From positions 1-64,000 of the forward strand of contig JAFVRJ010000005.1 of assembly GCA_017504305.1 (NCBI GenBank): a DNA stretch of 64,000 bases, in the 5' to 3' direction. Positions 1-8,018 of this stretch are shown piece after piece. A program made the position numbers and the translations under genes. How positions within the stretch are numbered: position 1 is the stretch's first letter; each line of letters starts with the position of its first letter. The notes beneath the pieces are model-generated. The model worked only from the letters and a program-made list of their open reading frames with translations, did no database searches and was not told where the DNA came from. Origin of the DNA: Clostridia bacterium. GTDB lineage: Bacteria > Bacillota > Clostridia > Christensenellales > DTU072.

Positions 1-437
1 CAGATTCCTCGTGTCCTGTGGTACTCTGGATACACTCCACTCAATCAGCATTTCGCTTACGGGGATATTACCCTCTCTGTCCAAACTTTCCAGCTTTGTT
101 CAACTATACTGATTTGATGATTATGAGTGTCCGTCACCCCTCCCAATATCACTATCGGTCGGTTTGGGCTCTTTCCCTTTCGCTCACCACTACTCAGGAA
201 ATCGATTGTTTTCTTTCTCTTCCTCCGGGTACTAAGATGTTTCAGTTCCCCGGGTTCCCTTCCATACCCTATGGATTCAAGTATGGATAACATAACATTA
301 CTTATGTTGGGTTCCCCCATTCGGAAATCTGCGGATCATAAGTCATTTGCACTTCCCCGCAGCTTATCGCAGCTTGTCACGTCCTTCTTCGGCGCCTAGT
401 GCCAAGGCATCCACCCTACGCTCTTTATAGCTTAATC
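1..437 (-). rRNA. rrl: 23S ribosomal RNA, 5' part (runs off the window)
   Basis: Read on the minus strand, the segment begins with the classic 23S 5' end (GATTAAGCTATAAAGAG followed by the GGTGGATGCCTTGGC block) and continues through the conserved 5' domain (GGCGCCGAAGAAGGACGTG, GATTTCCGAATGGGG). Only about the first 437 nt are present, and the gene leaves the window at position 1. The 5' end is placed by similarity to the usual 23S start and may be off by a few nt. Short open frames across this stretch are not genes. It lies downstream of tRNA-Ala and tRNA-Ile in the same orientation. Confidence 0.97.
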
Positions 438-632
438 TCGTCTTAAAATCTCGATTCAAAAGAACATTTTATTTTTTGGATTTTCCTCAGCAAAATATCT
501 CGCATTTTTTCCAGCTTAACTATACGTTTATCGTATTACTCAAACTTTTATTTTTTTAAGATATTTTTAGATTTTGTCTACTCTATCTGTATGCAGTTGT
601 CAAGGTGCAAGGTACCACACTTAAAAAAGTTA
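438..632 (-). other. Internal transcribed spacer between tRNA-Ile and 23S
   Basis: This A+T-rich spacer of about 195 nt lies between the 3' end of tRNA-Ile and the 23S 5' end. No open frame, promoter or strong hairpin stands out. It presumably carries processing signals of the pre-rRNA. Confidence 0.7.
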
Positions 633-710
633 TGGTAGGCTGAAGTGGACTCGAACCACCGACCTCGCGCTTATCAGGCGCGTGCTCTAACCTGCTGAGC
701 TACCAGCCTA
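633..710 (-). tRNA. tRNA-Ile (GAT)
   Basis: The minus strand folds as a 78-nt cloverleaf. The acceptor stem TAGGCTG pairs with CAGCCTA, followed by an encoded CCA. The anticodon loop reads CTGATAA (anticodon GAT) and the T arm GGTTCGAGTCC is intact. It sits between tRNA-Ala and 23S, as in a classical rRNA spacer. Confidence 0.97.
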
Positions 711-712
711 TG

Positions 713-788
713 TGGTGGAGATATGCGGATTCGAACCGCAGACTTCCTGCTTGCAAAGCAGGCGCTCTACCAACTGAGCTATACCCCC
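713..788 (-). tRNA. tRNA-Ala (TGC)
   Basis: The minus strand gives a 76-nt tRNA starting GGGGGTATAGCTCAG, with anticodon loop TTTGCAA (anticodon TGC), T arm GGTTCGAATCC and an encoded CCA. It is the first gene of the tRNA-Ala/tRNA-Ile/23S unit and lies about 47 nt downstream of the predicted transcription start. No 16S gene precedes it. Confidence 0.97.
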
Positions 789-841
789 ATGCGTTTTTGT
801 TAAGGTGCGTACGAATACTGTCGTTTTGCGACAGCTTTGAT

Positions 842-870
842 ATAATACCACCTTATGATAGCGTTGTCAA
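842..870 (-). promoter_or_regulatory. Sigma-A promoter of the tRNA-Ala/tRNA-Ile/23S operon
   Basis: On the minus strand, TTGACA (865-870) and TATTAT (842-847) are separated by exactly 17 nt. The start would fall near 835, about 47 nt before tRNA-Ala. A terminator for the upstream protein gene lies at 980-1008, so this promoter appears to start the operon independently. Confidence 0.8.
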
Positions 871-979
871 ACTTTTTAACGCAAATTTTTATAATTTTTT
901 TTATGAATTTTTTTAAGGCACAATATCTACCGATTACGGCAAAATATTGATACTTTTTTAACACACTATTTATTCTAAT

Positions 980-1008
980 AAAAACAAAAAGCGCTCTCGC
1001 GAGCGCTT
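980..1008 (-). terminator. Rho-independent terminator after the LURP-one-like gene
   Basis: The stem GCGCTC/GAGCGC (991-996 with 1001-1006, loop TCGC) is followed on the minus strand by the run TTTTTGTTTTT. It ends the 1027-1536 transcript before the tRNA/23S promoter. Confidence 0.85.
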
Positions 1009-1026
1009 GTCCTTAATAGGTGTAAA

Positions 1027-1536
1027 TTATTTTACCAAGTCCTTTTGGAGTCTTTCCGCCGCAAGACAAATCATGAATACGTAGAATAGATTGCCTTTCT
1101 CGTGAATTTGTACTTGGTAAACCTCTTCGTCTTGAGGATAAGGAATAACGCTTGCAACTTTTTCGGAACCATCGAAGATATCGTAGCCATACTCGGACGG
1201 TTTACCCCAAACGCTAAATTTATAGGTTTGCTTACCCTTAACGTTTGCTATATAAGCATCGTCACCCTTTTCGATAACGTTAGTTGCGAACTCGAAATTA
1301 TCTAAGCCATTGCAAATCATTTTGACTGCGCCGGGATAAACGGGGTTGGGTGTAACGATTGAAAGAGAAGCCGTATTACCCTCGAATACTACTTGCGCTA
1401 CTTGCTCGCCGTACTTATTATAAATATAATAACCGGAGTTAAGATAAGCTGCTTTGCAAATTAAGTCGCCAAGCTCTGTGCGGAGAGCGAAGTCCCCTGC
1501 TTTTGCATATAACTTCTTAAGAATTCTAAAGATCAT
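1027..1536 (-). CDS. LURP-one-like (tubby C-terminal-like) domain protein, probable
   Basis: This 169-residue protein has no signal peptide. It is built of short beta strands with repeated aromatic/Gly turns, ending in a single hydrophobic helix (around residues 148-165, LFYVFMICLAAERLQKD). That pattern of a beta barrel around a C-terminal helix is typical of LURP-one/scramblase-like proteins. A clearer homologue of similar length lies at 10305-10808. The promoter at 1560-1588 and a weak AGAGG site support the ATG at 1536. The cellular role is unknown. The gene is monocistronic with its own terminator, and the family assignment is tentative. Confidence 0.55.
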   Translation of the reverse strand: MIFRILKKLYAKAGDFALRTELGDLICKAAYLNSGYYIYNKYGEQVAQVVFEGNTASLSIVTPNPVYPGAVKMICNGLDNFEFATNVIEKGDDAYIANVKGKQTYKFSVWGKPSEYGYDIFDGSEKVASVIPYPQDEEVYQVQIHEKGNLFYVFMICLAAERLQKDLVK

Positions 1537-1559
1537 AGTACCATACCTCTCTATTTGCC

Positions 1560-1588
1560 ATTTTACAATAAATACGGCGCTATGTCAA
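1560..1588 (-). promoter_or_regulatory. Sigma-A promoter for the 1027-1536 gene
   Basis: TTGACA (1583-1588) and TAAAAT (1560-1565) are separated by 17 nt on the minus strand, about 17 nt before a plausible start at position 1553 and just upstream of the ATG at 1536. Confidence 0.75.
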
Positions 1589-1666
1589 GACTAAATCGCG
1601 TTGATTGAGCCTTAATTATAATATGTATCGCGCGCACGTTACGCGCGTGTAATGTTTTTTGCAAAC

Positions 1667-1695
1667 AAAAACGACTCCCAATGGGAGTCGTTTTT
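1667..1695 (-). terminator. Terminator of the paralogous membrane-protein operon
   Basis: CGACTCCC/GGGAGTCG (1672-1679 with 1683-1690) is flanked by A5 and T5, about 20 nt after the stop of the 1716-3017 gene. The T run is on the minus strand after the stem; the hairpin could work in both directions. Confidence 0.85.
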
Positions 1696-1715
1696 ATCAT
1701 ACGCCAAGCGTGTTA

Positions 1716-3017
1716 TTACATCTTATTGCGTGCTCTGGTTGCGGTGAGGAACGCTTTTTCATAAGGGTTCTTAGCGACTACGGGTTGATCGTCGTCATCA
1801 TCCTCATCGTCTTCTACTTCTTCTTTTTTGCCACCGAACTCCTTAAGACGGAGTGCGCCAACTGCGAGGGATGCGAATATTACGATACCGCCCCAAATGT
1901 AAAGCCATTGACGTGCGGGGAAGATAGAGATAACTGCGAATAAGAGGTTGTTGCTGTTGAGCCAAGCAGAACTTTGATATCCGTGCATACCACGACCTTG
2001 TACAGCAGAAGTAAGAACAAGATCATAATGGCCTTCAGTTGCATCAAGACCGATATAAATCTCGCTACCTGCTACGTTAGGATCTGCGATAACGTCTTTA
2101 ACGGAGGTAAGAATTGACTCGAGAATGGGTTGCATGGTTATAGCCAATAAATCAACGATTCCTTTTACCTTAGGATCTGCGGCAAGGCTATCAAGATTGA
2201 TTGTCATGCTACCACCTTGCATATCAAGGATGGTCCAATGAACGGCTACTTCTTGGTCTTCTTCGTCACGAACGACGGCATCGTTGTAATCCATATTGTC
2301 GCCTTCTGCATCAGTCTTAACAAGGTTAGGAGTTACGTCCGCAACGAGGGTGAAAGTAATTTCCTCGTTAAATTTTCTCTCATTAAGAAGAAGGTGAACG
2401 AGTACCGGGATGGTAAGGCGGTTATCATTAGCAAGGTTAATCCAAGGACCATTAGAAGTAAACGTTACATAGCCGTTTTGATCCATAGACTTAAAGTTAT
2501 GAGCAATGAGCTCTTTAACTTCGGGTGCGGAGTAACCTAATTCAATCCACTCCTCTCTGCTATGAAGATCTTCGCTCAAGTTGCCGTTGTCAACGTTCCA
2601 GCCGATCCAATCGTCGAGGAGCTTGCCGTGAACGGTGGCAAGAGAGTTGTAGTCTTCTCTACCATCGTCAAAGCCTAAAGTACCGGAAGTTGCGGTGTTA
2701 AGGATATCGGGAAGAACCATCGGTATATCGATAACAAGCCAAATACCTGCGGTAAGTACAAAAGCAATAATAACGAGAGTAGCGACACTCTTCATTACCT
2801 TTTTACGATTACCCCTGTTTTTCTTAGAATTCTTGCCGGTTACGATGAATACGATGGTATAAACGAGCAAGCAAACTGCAGCGATAATGGTACCGATAAA
2901 AGGCCAGAAGCCGTAAGTGGAGCCCTCCTCAATAACATACAAGCTGTTATAAACAACAAGTGCGAGGAGTGCAGGGAAGCCGATAATATATAATAATGTT
3001 TTAAGAACTTTTTTCAT
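1716..3017 (-). CDS. Membrane protein with large external domain and acidic tail, unknown function
   Basis: The protein has 433 residues. Hydrophobic helices lie at about residues 6-25, 36-58 and 75-97, followed by an outside domain of roughly 250 residues. A last helix at about 368-387 precedes a cytoplasmic tail with a run of Glu/Asp. The architecture matches the upstream gene (3017-4513), so the two look like paralogues. The start ATG overlaps the upstream stop (TAATG), indicating translational coupling. I do not recognise the family. Likely acts as a membrane partner of its neighbour, which is inference from layout only. Confidence 0.75.
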   Translation of the reverse strand: MKKVLKTLLYIIGFPALLALVVYNSLYVIEEGSTYGFWPFIGTIIAAVCLLVYTIVFIVTGKNSKKNRGNRKKVMKSVATLVIIAFVLTAGIWLVIDIPMVLPDILNTATSGTLGFDDGREDYNSLATVHGKLLDDWIGWNVDNGNLSEDLHSREEWIELGYSAPEVKELIAHNFKSMDQNGYVTFTSNGPWINLANDNRLTIPVLVHLLLNERKFNEEITFTLVADVTPNLVKTDAEGDNMDYNDAVVRDEEDQEVAVHWTILDMQGGSMTINLDSLAADPKVKGIVDLLAITMQPILESILTSVKDVIADPNVAGSEIYIGLDATEGHYDLVLTSAVQGRGMHGYQSSAWLNSNNLLFAVISIFPARQWLYIWGGIVIFASLAVGALRLKEFGGKKEEVEDDEDDDDDQPVVAKNPYEKAFLTATRARNKM

Positions 3018-4513
3018 TATTTGTTACCTCCCTTCTTAAGTTTAAGTTGAGCATATTGCTCATCGATTTTTGCAGTAAAGAAGTATGCAGCTGCGATACA
3101 GAATACGATAACTGCGCTCATCTTCAAGCAAATTGCACGTACTGAGAAGATGGGATAGAAATTATTGAGGAGCTCGGTTTGGAATTCCCAATAAAGTTTT
3201 TGGTTAAGAAGTTGTTCGCCGGTATAAGCGTTGGGCGTACCGGTCATGTTATCAAGGTTCTTTAAGCCTACGTAGTCGCCTACGAGAACAGCACCTACTT
3301 TGCCACCATGAATATTTGCATAGTAATTAGCATATGCATATTCTCTTAATGCCTCGTCCTCGATGAAATAGAATACGGGGTAAGTGGTGGGTGATTGATA
3401 GTTAGAATAACCTTCTAAAAGATTGAACAAATCAGCTTTGGTAAGTTCGGTTGCGCCTTCGTTGCCGAGGAGGCCTGCGAGGGTTGCGCCAAGACCGAGA
3501 CCGTTTACAACGCCGAGAAGTTGATCAACGGAAAGGTTTTCGCTGAGAAGGGCATTGATATCAAGACCTTCGGGAAGAGCACCACCAAGAAGTCCTAAAA
3601 GACCGCTGATGTCTGGGTTGGCGCCCAAAGTTCCGCCAAGCACGCTTAAGATGGTGTCAAGGCGAGCTTCGGTTACGTAATACTTGGTTGCAGTACCATT
3701 TTCGCCATAAGCAAGTTCATACTCGTCTTGAGAAGAAACATATTCAAATCCTTCCATGCTGAAAGAGCTTTCGCTTGCGCCTGCTTTATACTTATTCCAA
3801 TCGGAATTCATATCGGACTTGAGCGCTAAGATAGCATTGGCAAGTTCTTGATCGATATCGCGTCCTTCTGCAGCAAAAGCGAGCTTATTGCTATAGTAAG
3901 CTTCTTGAACAGCAAGAGCTTGTTTAAAGCTAAAGAGGTAACCATCACCAAACATGCCATTGGAGCTATACCATGCTTGATCTTCTTCATTAAGCTCAGA
4001 CTCGGTACCATCGGTGTTGATTGCACTGTAAGTTTTGCCTTCGATAGCTTCAATTTCGAGGTTATATAATTCCATATAAGCCTCGATATTAGCGTTCATT
4101 TCTTCAGCGTAAGAAGCATAGTTGGTGATTTGATCTTCGTAGTTGGTAAAGTCTTTTTCGGTTAAACCGAGCTCGATGTACTTGTCAACGAGTTCGTCGT
4201 ATTGACCTTTAACAACAAAATCGGAGTAAACGATGGGAGCGATGGTAATAATAGCAGCAATGAGTGCTACAAGTACCGCTCTGGTCATGCGGTTCTTCCT
4301 ACAAATAGCCCTAAATAATAATTGGGCGAGGATTACGACTACCCAAAGTGCTGCAGCAATAATGATAGCAAGATAACCGTTGTTTGCTACTAAAGAATCA
4401 GCGGTAGATCTGTTTGCTAACATTACCATGTGCAAAAACAGAGGGAAGCCGAGTGCGTAAAATACGACTTGCAAAACGCGTAATATGGTAATTTTTCTTC
4501 TGACTTTAACCAT
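3017..4513 (-). CDS. Membrane protein with large external domain, unknown function (paralogue of the downstream gene)
   Basis: The start is taken at the internal ATG at 4513, giving 498 residues. A strong AAGAAGGAGA site precedes it, and the predicted transcription start (near 4570) rules out the longer frame. Helices lie near residues 10-30, 43-66 and 75-98. An external domain of about 360 residues follows, with an Asp/Gly/Leu-rich stretch (GLLGLLGGALPEGLD). A final helix near 462-482 leads to a short basic tail. It forms a two-gene operon with its paralogue at 1716-3017. No known family is recognised; a two-component envelope complex is plausible but unproven. Confidence 0.75.
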   Translation of the reverse strand: MVKVRRKITILRVLQVVFYALGFPLFLHMVMLANRSTADSLVANNGYLAIIIAAALWVVVILAQLLFRAICRKNRMTRAVLVALIAAIITIAPIVYSDFVVKGQYDELVDKYIELGLTEKDFTNYEDQITNYASYAEEMNANIEAYMELYNLEIEAIEGKTYSAINTDGTESELNEEDQAWYSSNGMFGDGYLFSFKQALAVQEAYYSNKLAFAAEGRDIDQELANAILALKSDMNSDWNKYKAGASESSFSMEGFEYVSSQDEYELAYGENGTATKYYVTEARLDTILSVLGGTLGANPDISGLLGLLGGALPEGLDINALLSENLSVDQLLGVVNGLGLGATLAGLLGNEGATELTKADLFNLLEGYSNYQSPTTYPVFYFIEDEALREYAYANYYANIHGGKVGAVLVGDYVGLKNLDNMTGTPNAYTGEQLLNQKLYWEFQTELLNNFYPIFSVRAICLKMSAVIVFCIAAAYFFTAKIDEQYAQLKLKKGGNK

Positions 4514-4576
4514 TTCGCAATCTCCTTCTTCATTTTTGTAAAAGCCACTCTTGGCGAAAAGCTCGTACATACAATG

Positions 4577-4605
4577 ATTATATAAAATATTCGCGCGCGT
4601 GTCAA
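4577..4605 (-). promoter_or_regulatory. Perfect consensus sigma-A promoter
   Basis: TTGACA (4600-4605), a 17-nt spacer starting with alternating CGCGCGCG, and TATAAT (4577-4582) lie on the minus strand. Transcription should start near 4570, giving a leader of about 57 nt to the ATG at 4513. Confidence 0.9.
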
Positions 4606-4674
4606 TAGGGAATTTTTAAAGATAGCCCGTGAAAGAATAGTAATATTATGTTTACACGTATGAATTTTACAATA

Positions 4675-4712
4675 AAAAATCGCGCTTTTTTTGCGCGGTT
4701 TTTTAATTTCAA
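4675..4712 (-). terminator. Terminator after the ECF S-component gene
   Basis: CGCGC and GCGCG arms separated by a T run, with A6 before and T6 after, lie about 60 nt downstream of the stop at 4773. It ends the pgk-distal FAD oxidoreductase/ECF transcript. Confidence 0.7.
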
Positions 4713-4772
4713 GATAAATATCTTTGGGTTAGGTATACTATATGGTCGGGCAAGGTAACCCAAACAATAGCT

Positions 4773-5324
4773 TTACTCTTTTATCTTTTGCTCACTTCTT
4801 TTTGATTTAAAGCGAACGTTTTCTTTAAGAGTGTTAAAATGTTTTACTTTTTTTAATGCAAAAATCATGATCAAACCTACTGGAATTGTTATTGCAGGCT
4901 GTATAATTTGGGCGGGAAGATTAGCAATTGCTGCCCCCCAACCATAATAAAAGCCCTCGAAAACAAAGTAAACCCCTACCATGACCAAGCCCGCTATTAT
5001 CGCCCCTACTATGTAACGATATAGCTTTACACCGTTTTTGTAGTAAGCAAGCGAACAAATAAGTGCCATAAGCGCTTTGGCTACAAGGGTAATCGGCATA
5101 TATATAACGTATCCGGCAAGCAGGTCTGCAAACATGCCACCGAGCGCCGCCGCTATAACGGCATATCCCATTGGTAGCGTAAAAGCACCTACAATAATAA
5201 ATACGTCTCCAAGATTAACGTAACCAAGTGAAATCGGCACACGCGCATAACTCGTCGTCACAAAAATTAATGCGGTAAATAATGCCGTTAGGGATAGTGC
5301 GTAAACATTGCTTTTGGTTTTCAT
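4773..5324 (-). CDS. ECF transporter S component (riboflavin-type S family), substrate unknown
   Basis: The protein has 183 residues from the ATG at 5324, which is preceded by GGAGC; the longer frame would overlap the upstream gene. It has five to six membrane helices. The conserved block GYVNLGDVFIIVGAF followed by the ALGGMFADLLAGYVIYMP region is typical of energy-coupling-factor substrate-binding subunits that bind a vitamin-like ligand and share an EcfAAT module encoded elsewhere. It sits 1 nt behind a flavoprotein gene, which makes a flavin-related substrate conceivable, but the sequence does not prove it. The C-terminal tail is basic. Confidence 0.8.
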   Translation of the reverse strand: MKTKSNVYALSLTALFTALIFVTTSYARVPISLGYVNLGDVFIIVGAFTLPMGYAVIAAALGGMFADLLAGYVIYMPITLVAKALMALICSLAYYKNGVKLYRYIVGAIIAGLVMVGVYFVFEGFYYGWGAAIANLPAQIIQPAITIPVGLIMIFALKKVKHFNTLKENVRFKSKRSEQKIKE

Positions 5325-5325
5325 A

Positions 5326-6888
5326 TTATAGCTCCTTTTCCTTTGCATAAATTGAGAGCGCAGTTTTTATGCCGTCTACAGCAGATGAGGTTATACCTCC
5401 GGCATACCCAGCACCCTCTCCACAAGGATAAATTCCCTCTATAGTACTTTCCCCTTTATCGTTCCTTTCCATGCGAATCGGACAGGAAGAGTGTGTTTCC
5501 ATACCGATAAGCAAGGCGTCGTCACTATTAAAACCTTTAATTTTTCTACCAAAAACGGCAAGACCTTCCTTCAATCCGGAGGCTATATATGCGGGCATTG
5601 CTATATTTAAATCTTGTCCGCTAACGCTTGGGAGATAAGAACTTCTGATATTGCCGTCGGTAGGCTTACCTAATATAAAATCCTTATAATATTGTGCAGG
5701 AGCTTTATATCCACCGCCGCCAAGCTCGTAAGCTTTACGCTCCATCACTTTTCTTGCGTGAAAGCCGTCGAATAGCCCTTGGCCAAAATCACTTTGAGTA
5801 ACCGATACAAGCACCGCCGAATTTGCATACTCGTTATCACGAGCACGGTTGCTCATGCCATTGGTAATAATGGTGCCTTCCTCGCAAGAAGAACAAACCA
5901 CTTCACCGCCGGGACACATACAGAAAGTATAAACTCCCCTACCGTTGTTCAAGTGCGTGCTGAGCTTATAATCTGCCGGAGGAAGCTTATTCCACGCCTC
6001 TCCGTATTGAGCTTTGCTGATAAACTCTTGTTTATGTTCAATTCTAACACCTATCGAAAATGGCTTGGGGCTCATTATTATGCCCTTGCGATTTAACATA
6101 GTGATAGTATCTTCTGCGCTTTGACCGATTGCAACTACCAAATAATCAACGGGAACCTTTCGAGTATCGTTGATTTCGACTTCGGTAATTCTACCCTCTT
6201 TTACGATAATATCGGTGAGTTTTGAGTGAGTTAATAACTCTACTCCCAATTCTTTAAGCTTAAGACGGAAGTTCTTCACGACCTTGCGAAGCTCGTCCGT
6301 CCCAACGTGCGGGTTGGCCTCGTATTCGATATCTTCCGGAGCACCCGCTTTAATTAACTCACCAAAAACTACTGCTGTATATTCTTTGCTGATGCCGGTA
6401 TTTAGCTTACCATCGGAAAAAGTACCGGCTCCGCCTTCTCCAAACTGAACGTTGGTTTCAGTATCAAGAATACCCGCCTCGCGTAATCCGTTGATTTTTT
6501 GTATGCGTTCTTCAACGCTACCGCCACGCTCGATTATCGTGGGACTAAAGCCGAGCTCTGCAAGAGTAAGCGCCGCAAACAAACCTGCCGGCCCACTACC
6601 AACGACCATCACTCTTTTATCGGATTTAATGGGGCTATAGCCAAGTTCTTTTATGCTACGGGGAGGTGCTACGTACTCATCAGCACGTATGCCCTTATGG
6701 GAATTGAGTTCTACGGCAACGGTAATAACGTAAAGAACGTTGTGTTTATAGCGCGCGTCAATGCTTCGGTGAATAATTTTTACCGATTTAAGATTATCTT
6801 TATAGGTATTTAGTTTTTTAAGGACCGCCCTTTTTAGGTCGTCTTCGGTGTACCCTACGGGAAGCCTTATGCCTGATATCTTATACAT
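5326..6888 (-). CDS. FAD-dependent dehydrogenase (COG2509-like)
   Basis: The protein has 520 residues. The N-terminal 80 or so residues form a small alpha/beta domain. The dinucleotide-binding motif GSGPAGLFAALTLAELG follows at about residues 97-113. Further conserved FAD blocks (QFGEGGAGTFSDGKLNTG, VAIGQSAEDT) and the C-terminal YPCGEGAGYAGGITSSAVDG complete the family signature. Members are uncharacterised oxidoreductases predicted to be cytoplasmic. The gene overlaps the upstream flavoprotein gene by 8 nt and leads directly into the ECF S component, forming one operon. The substrate is unknown. Confidence 0.85.
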   Translation of the reverse strand: MYKISGIRLPVGYTEDDLKRAVLKKLNTYKDNLKSVKIIHRSIDARYKHNVLYVITVAVELNSHKGIRADEYVAPPRSIKELGYSPIKSDKRVMVVGSGPAGLFAALTLAELGFSPTIIERGGSVEERIQKINGLREAGILDTETNVQFGEGGAGTFSDGKLNTGISKEYTAVVFGELIKAGAPEDIEYEANPHVGTDELRKVVKNFRLKLKELGVELLTHSKLTDIIVKEGRITEVEINDTRKVPVDYLVVAIGQSAEDTITMLNRKGIIMSPKPFSIGVRIEHKQEFISKAQYGEAWNKLPPADYKLSTHLNNGRGVYTFCMCPGGEVVCSSCEEGTIITNGMSNRARDNEYANSAVLVSVTQSDFGQGLFDGFHARKVMERKAYELGGGGYKAPAQYYKDFILGKPTDGNIRSSYLPSVSGQDLNIAMPAYIASGLKEGLAVFGRKIKGFNSDDALLIGMETHSSCPIRMERNDKGESTIEGIYPCGEGAGYAGGITSSAVDGIKTALSIYAKEKEL

Positions 6889-7978
6889 TGTTACCTACCG
6901 CCATGCCGGATGCACAAGCCCACATAATATTAAATCCGCCACACTCGCCGTCAACGTCCAAAACTTCGCCGATTGCGTATAAACCCTTTTGATATTTTGA
7001 TTCCAAAGTTATATCATCAAATCCGTCAACCTTTAGTCCACCGCTTGCTACTTGGGCAAGTTCCATCGAACCGAGTCGAGCATTTTCAAGAGGATAAGAT
7101 TTAATAAGTGAAGCAAGTTTGCCTATCTCACCGCCACATAGTTTAATGAGGTTGTTGGCAATTTCCTTATGGAATATGCCGTCTATACCGCCGTAGTCGG
7201 AAATAATATTCTCGATTTGTTCCTTGGTATAATCGGGCATAAAGTCTATTATGAGTTTTGCAGGCTTACCGCCAAGACGGGCAAGCGTTTGCGAAACGTT
7301 GAATACCGCAGTGCCTGACACACCGTTATCTTTAAAAATAATCTCATCTGAGCTTTCGGTTACGTATCTATTGTCAACGTAAAGTTTAAGTTTTACTTTA
7401 GTGCGTACACCGCGTAATCCTTTGATGTTATCAGTTGAGGTTAAAATCGGAACAAGGGCAGGCAGTATTTTGGAGTTTAGGTGACCAAATCGCTCGTATA
7501 GGTATCCGCTTTCTGTGCCAAACGTTGCTTTGCTACCTGTTGCCAAAACCACCTTAAGAGCCTTCAAACCGCCTATGGTAAATCCTTTTTCTACGTTGGT
7601 AACTTGCTCTGAAGTTATAACCCTAACGTTAAGCTTATCAAGTTCTACGCGCATTGCATTAAGCACCACGGACGCTTGTTCGCTATAAGGGAAATATCTA
7701 CCGTCAACCTCTTTCACAAGCACTCCTAATGAAGCGTAAAAAGCGAGTTGTTTTTCAAGAGGATATTGCTCCAAAATCTTATCAACAAAACTTGTATTAT
7801 ATTTACCGACGGTGCTATCGGCGTTTGCAAGGTTACACTTGCCGTTGCCCGTTGCGAGCAACTTTTTGCCTATTTTATCGTTCTTTTCCAAAATCGCAAC
7901 CGATTTTCCGCGACGAGCTGCCGTTATGGCACATACCATACCGCTAATTCCGCCACCGATAATAACAACGTCGTACAT
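6881..7978 (-). CDS. HI0933/YhiN-like flavoprotein (COG2081)
   Basis: The protein has 365 residues, slightly shorter than the usual 390-420. An N-terminal FAD motif GGGISGMVCAITAARRG (about residues 8-24) is followed by EKNDKIGKKLLATGNGKCNLAN, diagnostic of the HI0933/BaiN-type flavoproteins. The C-terminal block GEVLDVDGECGGFNIMWA closes the FAD site. It is probably a cytoplasmic oxidoreductase of unknown substrate. The ATG at 7978 is preceded by TTAGAGG. It is the first gene of the three-gene flavoprotein/ECF operon, directly behind a pgk terminator-like hairpin. Confidence 0.88.
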   Translation of the reverse strand: MYDVVIIGGGISGMVCAITAARRGKSVAILEKNDKIGKKLLATGNGKCNLANADSTVGKYNTSFVDKILEQYPLEKQLAFYASLGVLVKEVDGRYFPYSEQASVVLNAMRVELDKLNVRVITSEQVTNVEKGFTIGGLKALKVVLATGSKATFGTESGYLYERFGHLNSKILPALVPILTSTDNIKGLRGVRTKVKLKLYVDNRYVTESSDEIIFKDNGVSGTAVFNVSQTLARLGGKPAKLIIDFMPDYTKEQIENIISDYGGIDGIFHKEIANNLIKLCGGEIGKLASLIKSYPLENARLGSMELAQVASGGLKVDGFDDITLESKYQKGLYAIGEVLDVDGECGGFNIMWACASGMAVGNNV

Positions 7979-7994
7979 AATACCTCTAACGAAA

Positions 7995-8013
7995 AGCCCG
8001 TTTAAAACGGGCT
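7995..8013 (-). terminator. Terminator-like hairpin after pgk
   Basis: AGCCCGTT/AACGGGCT with a 3-nt loop is followed on the minus strand by TTTTCGTT. The T run is short, and the next gene starts only 16 nt on, so partial readthrough into the flavoprotein operon is likely. No separate promoter was seen. Confidence 0.6.
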
Positions 8014-8018
8014 CTATT

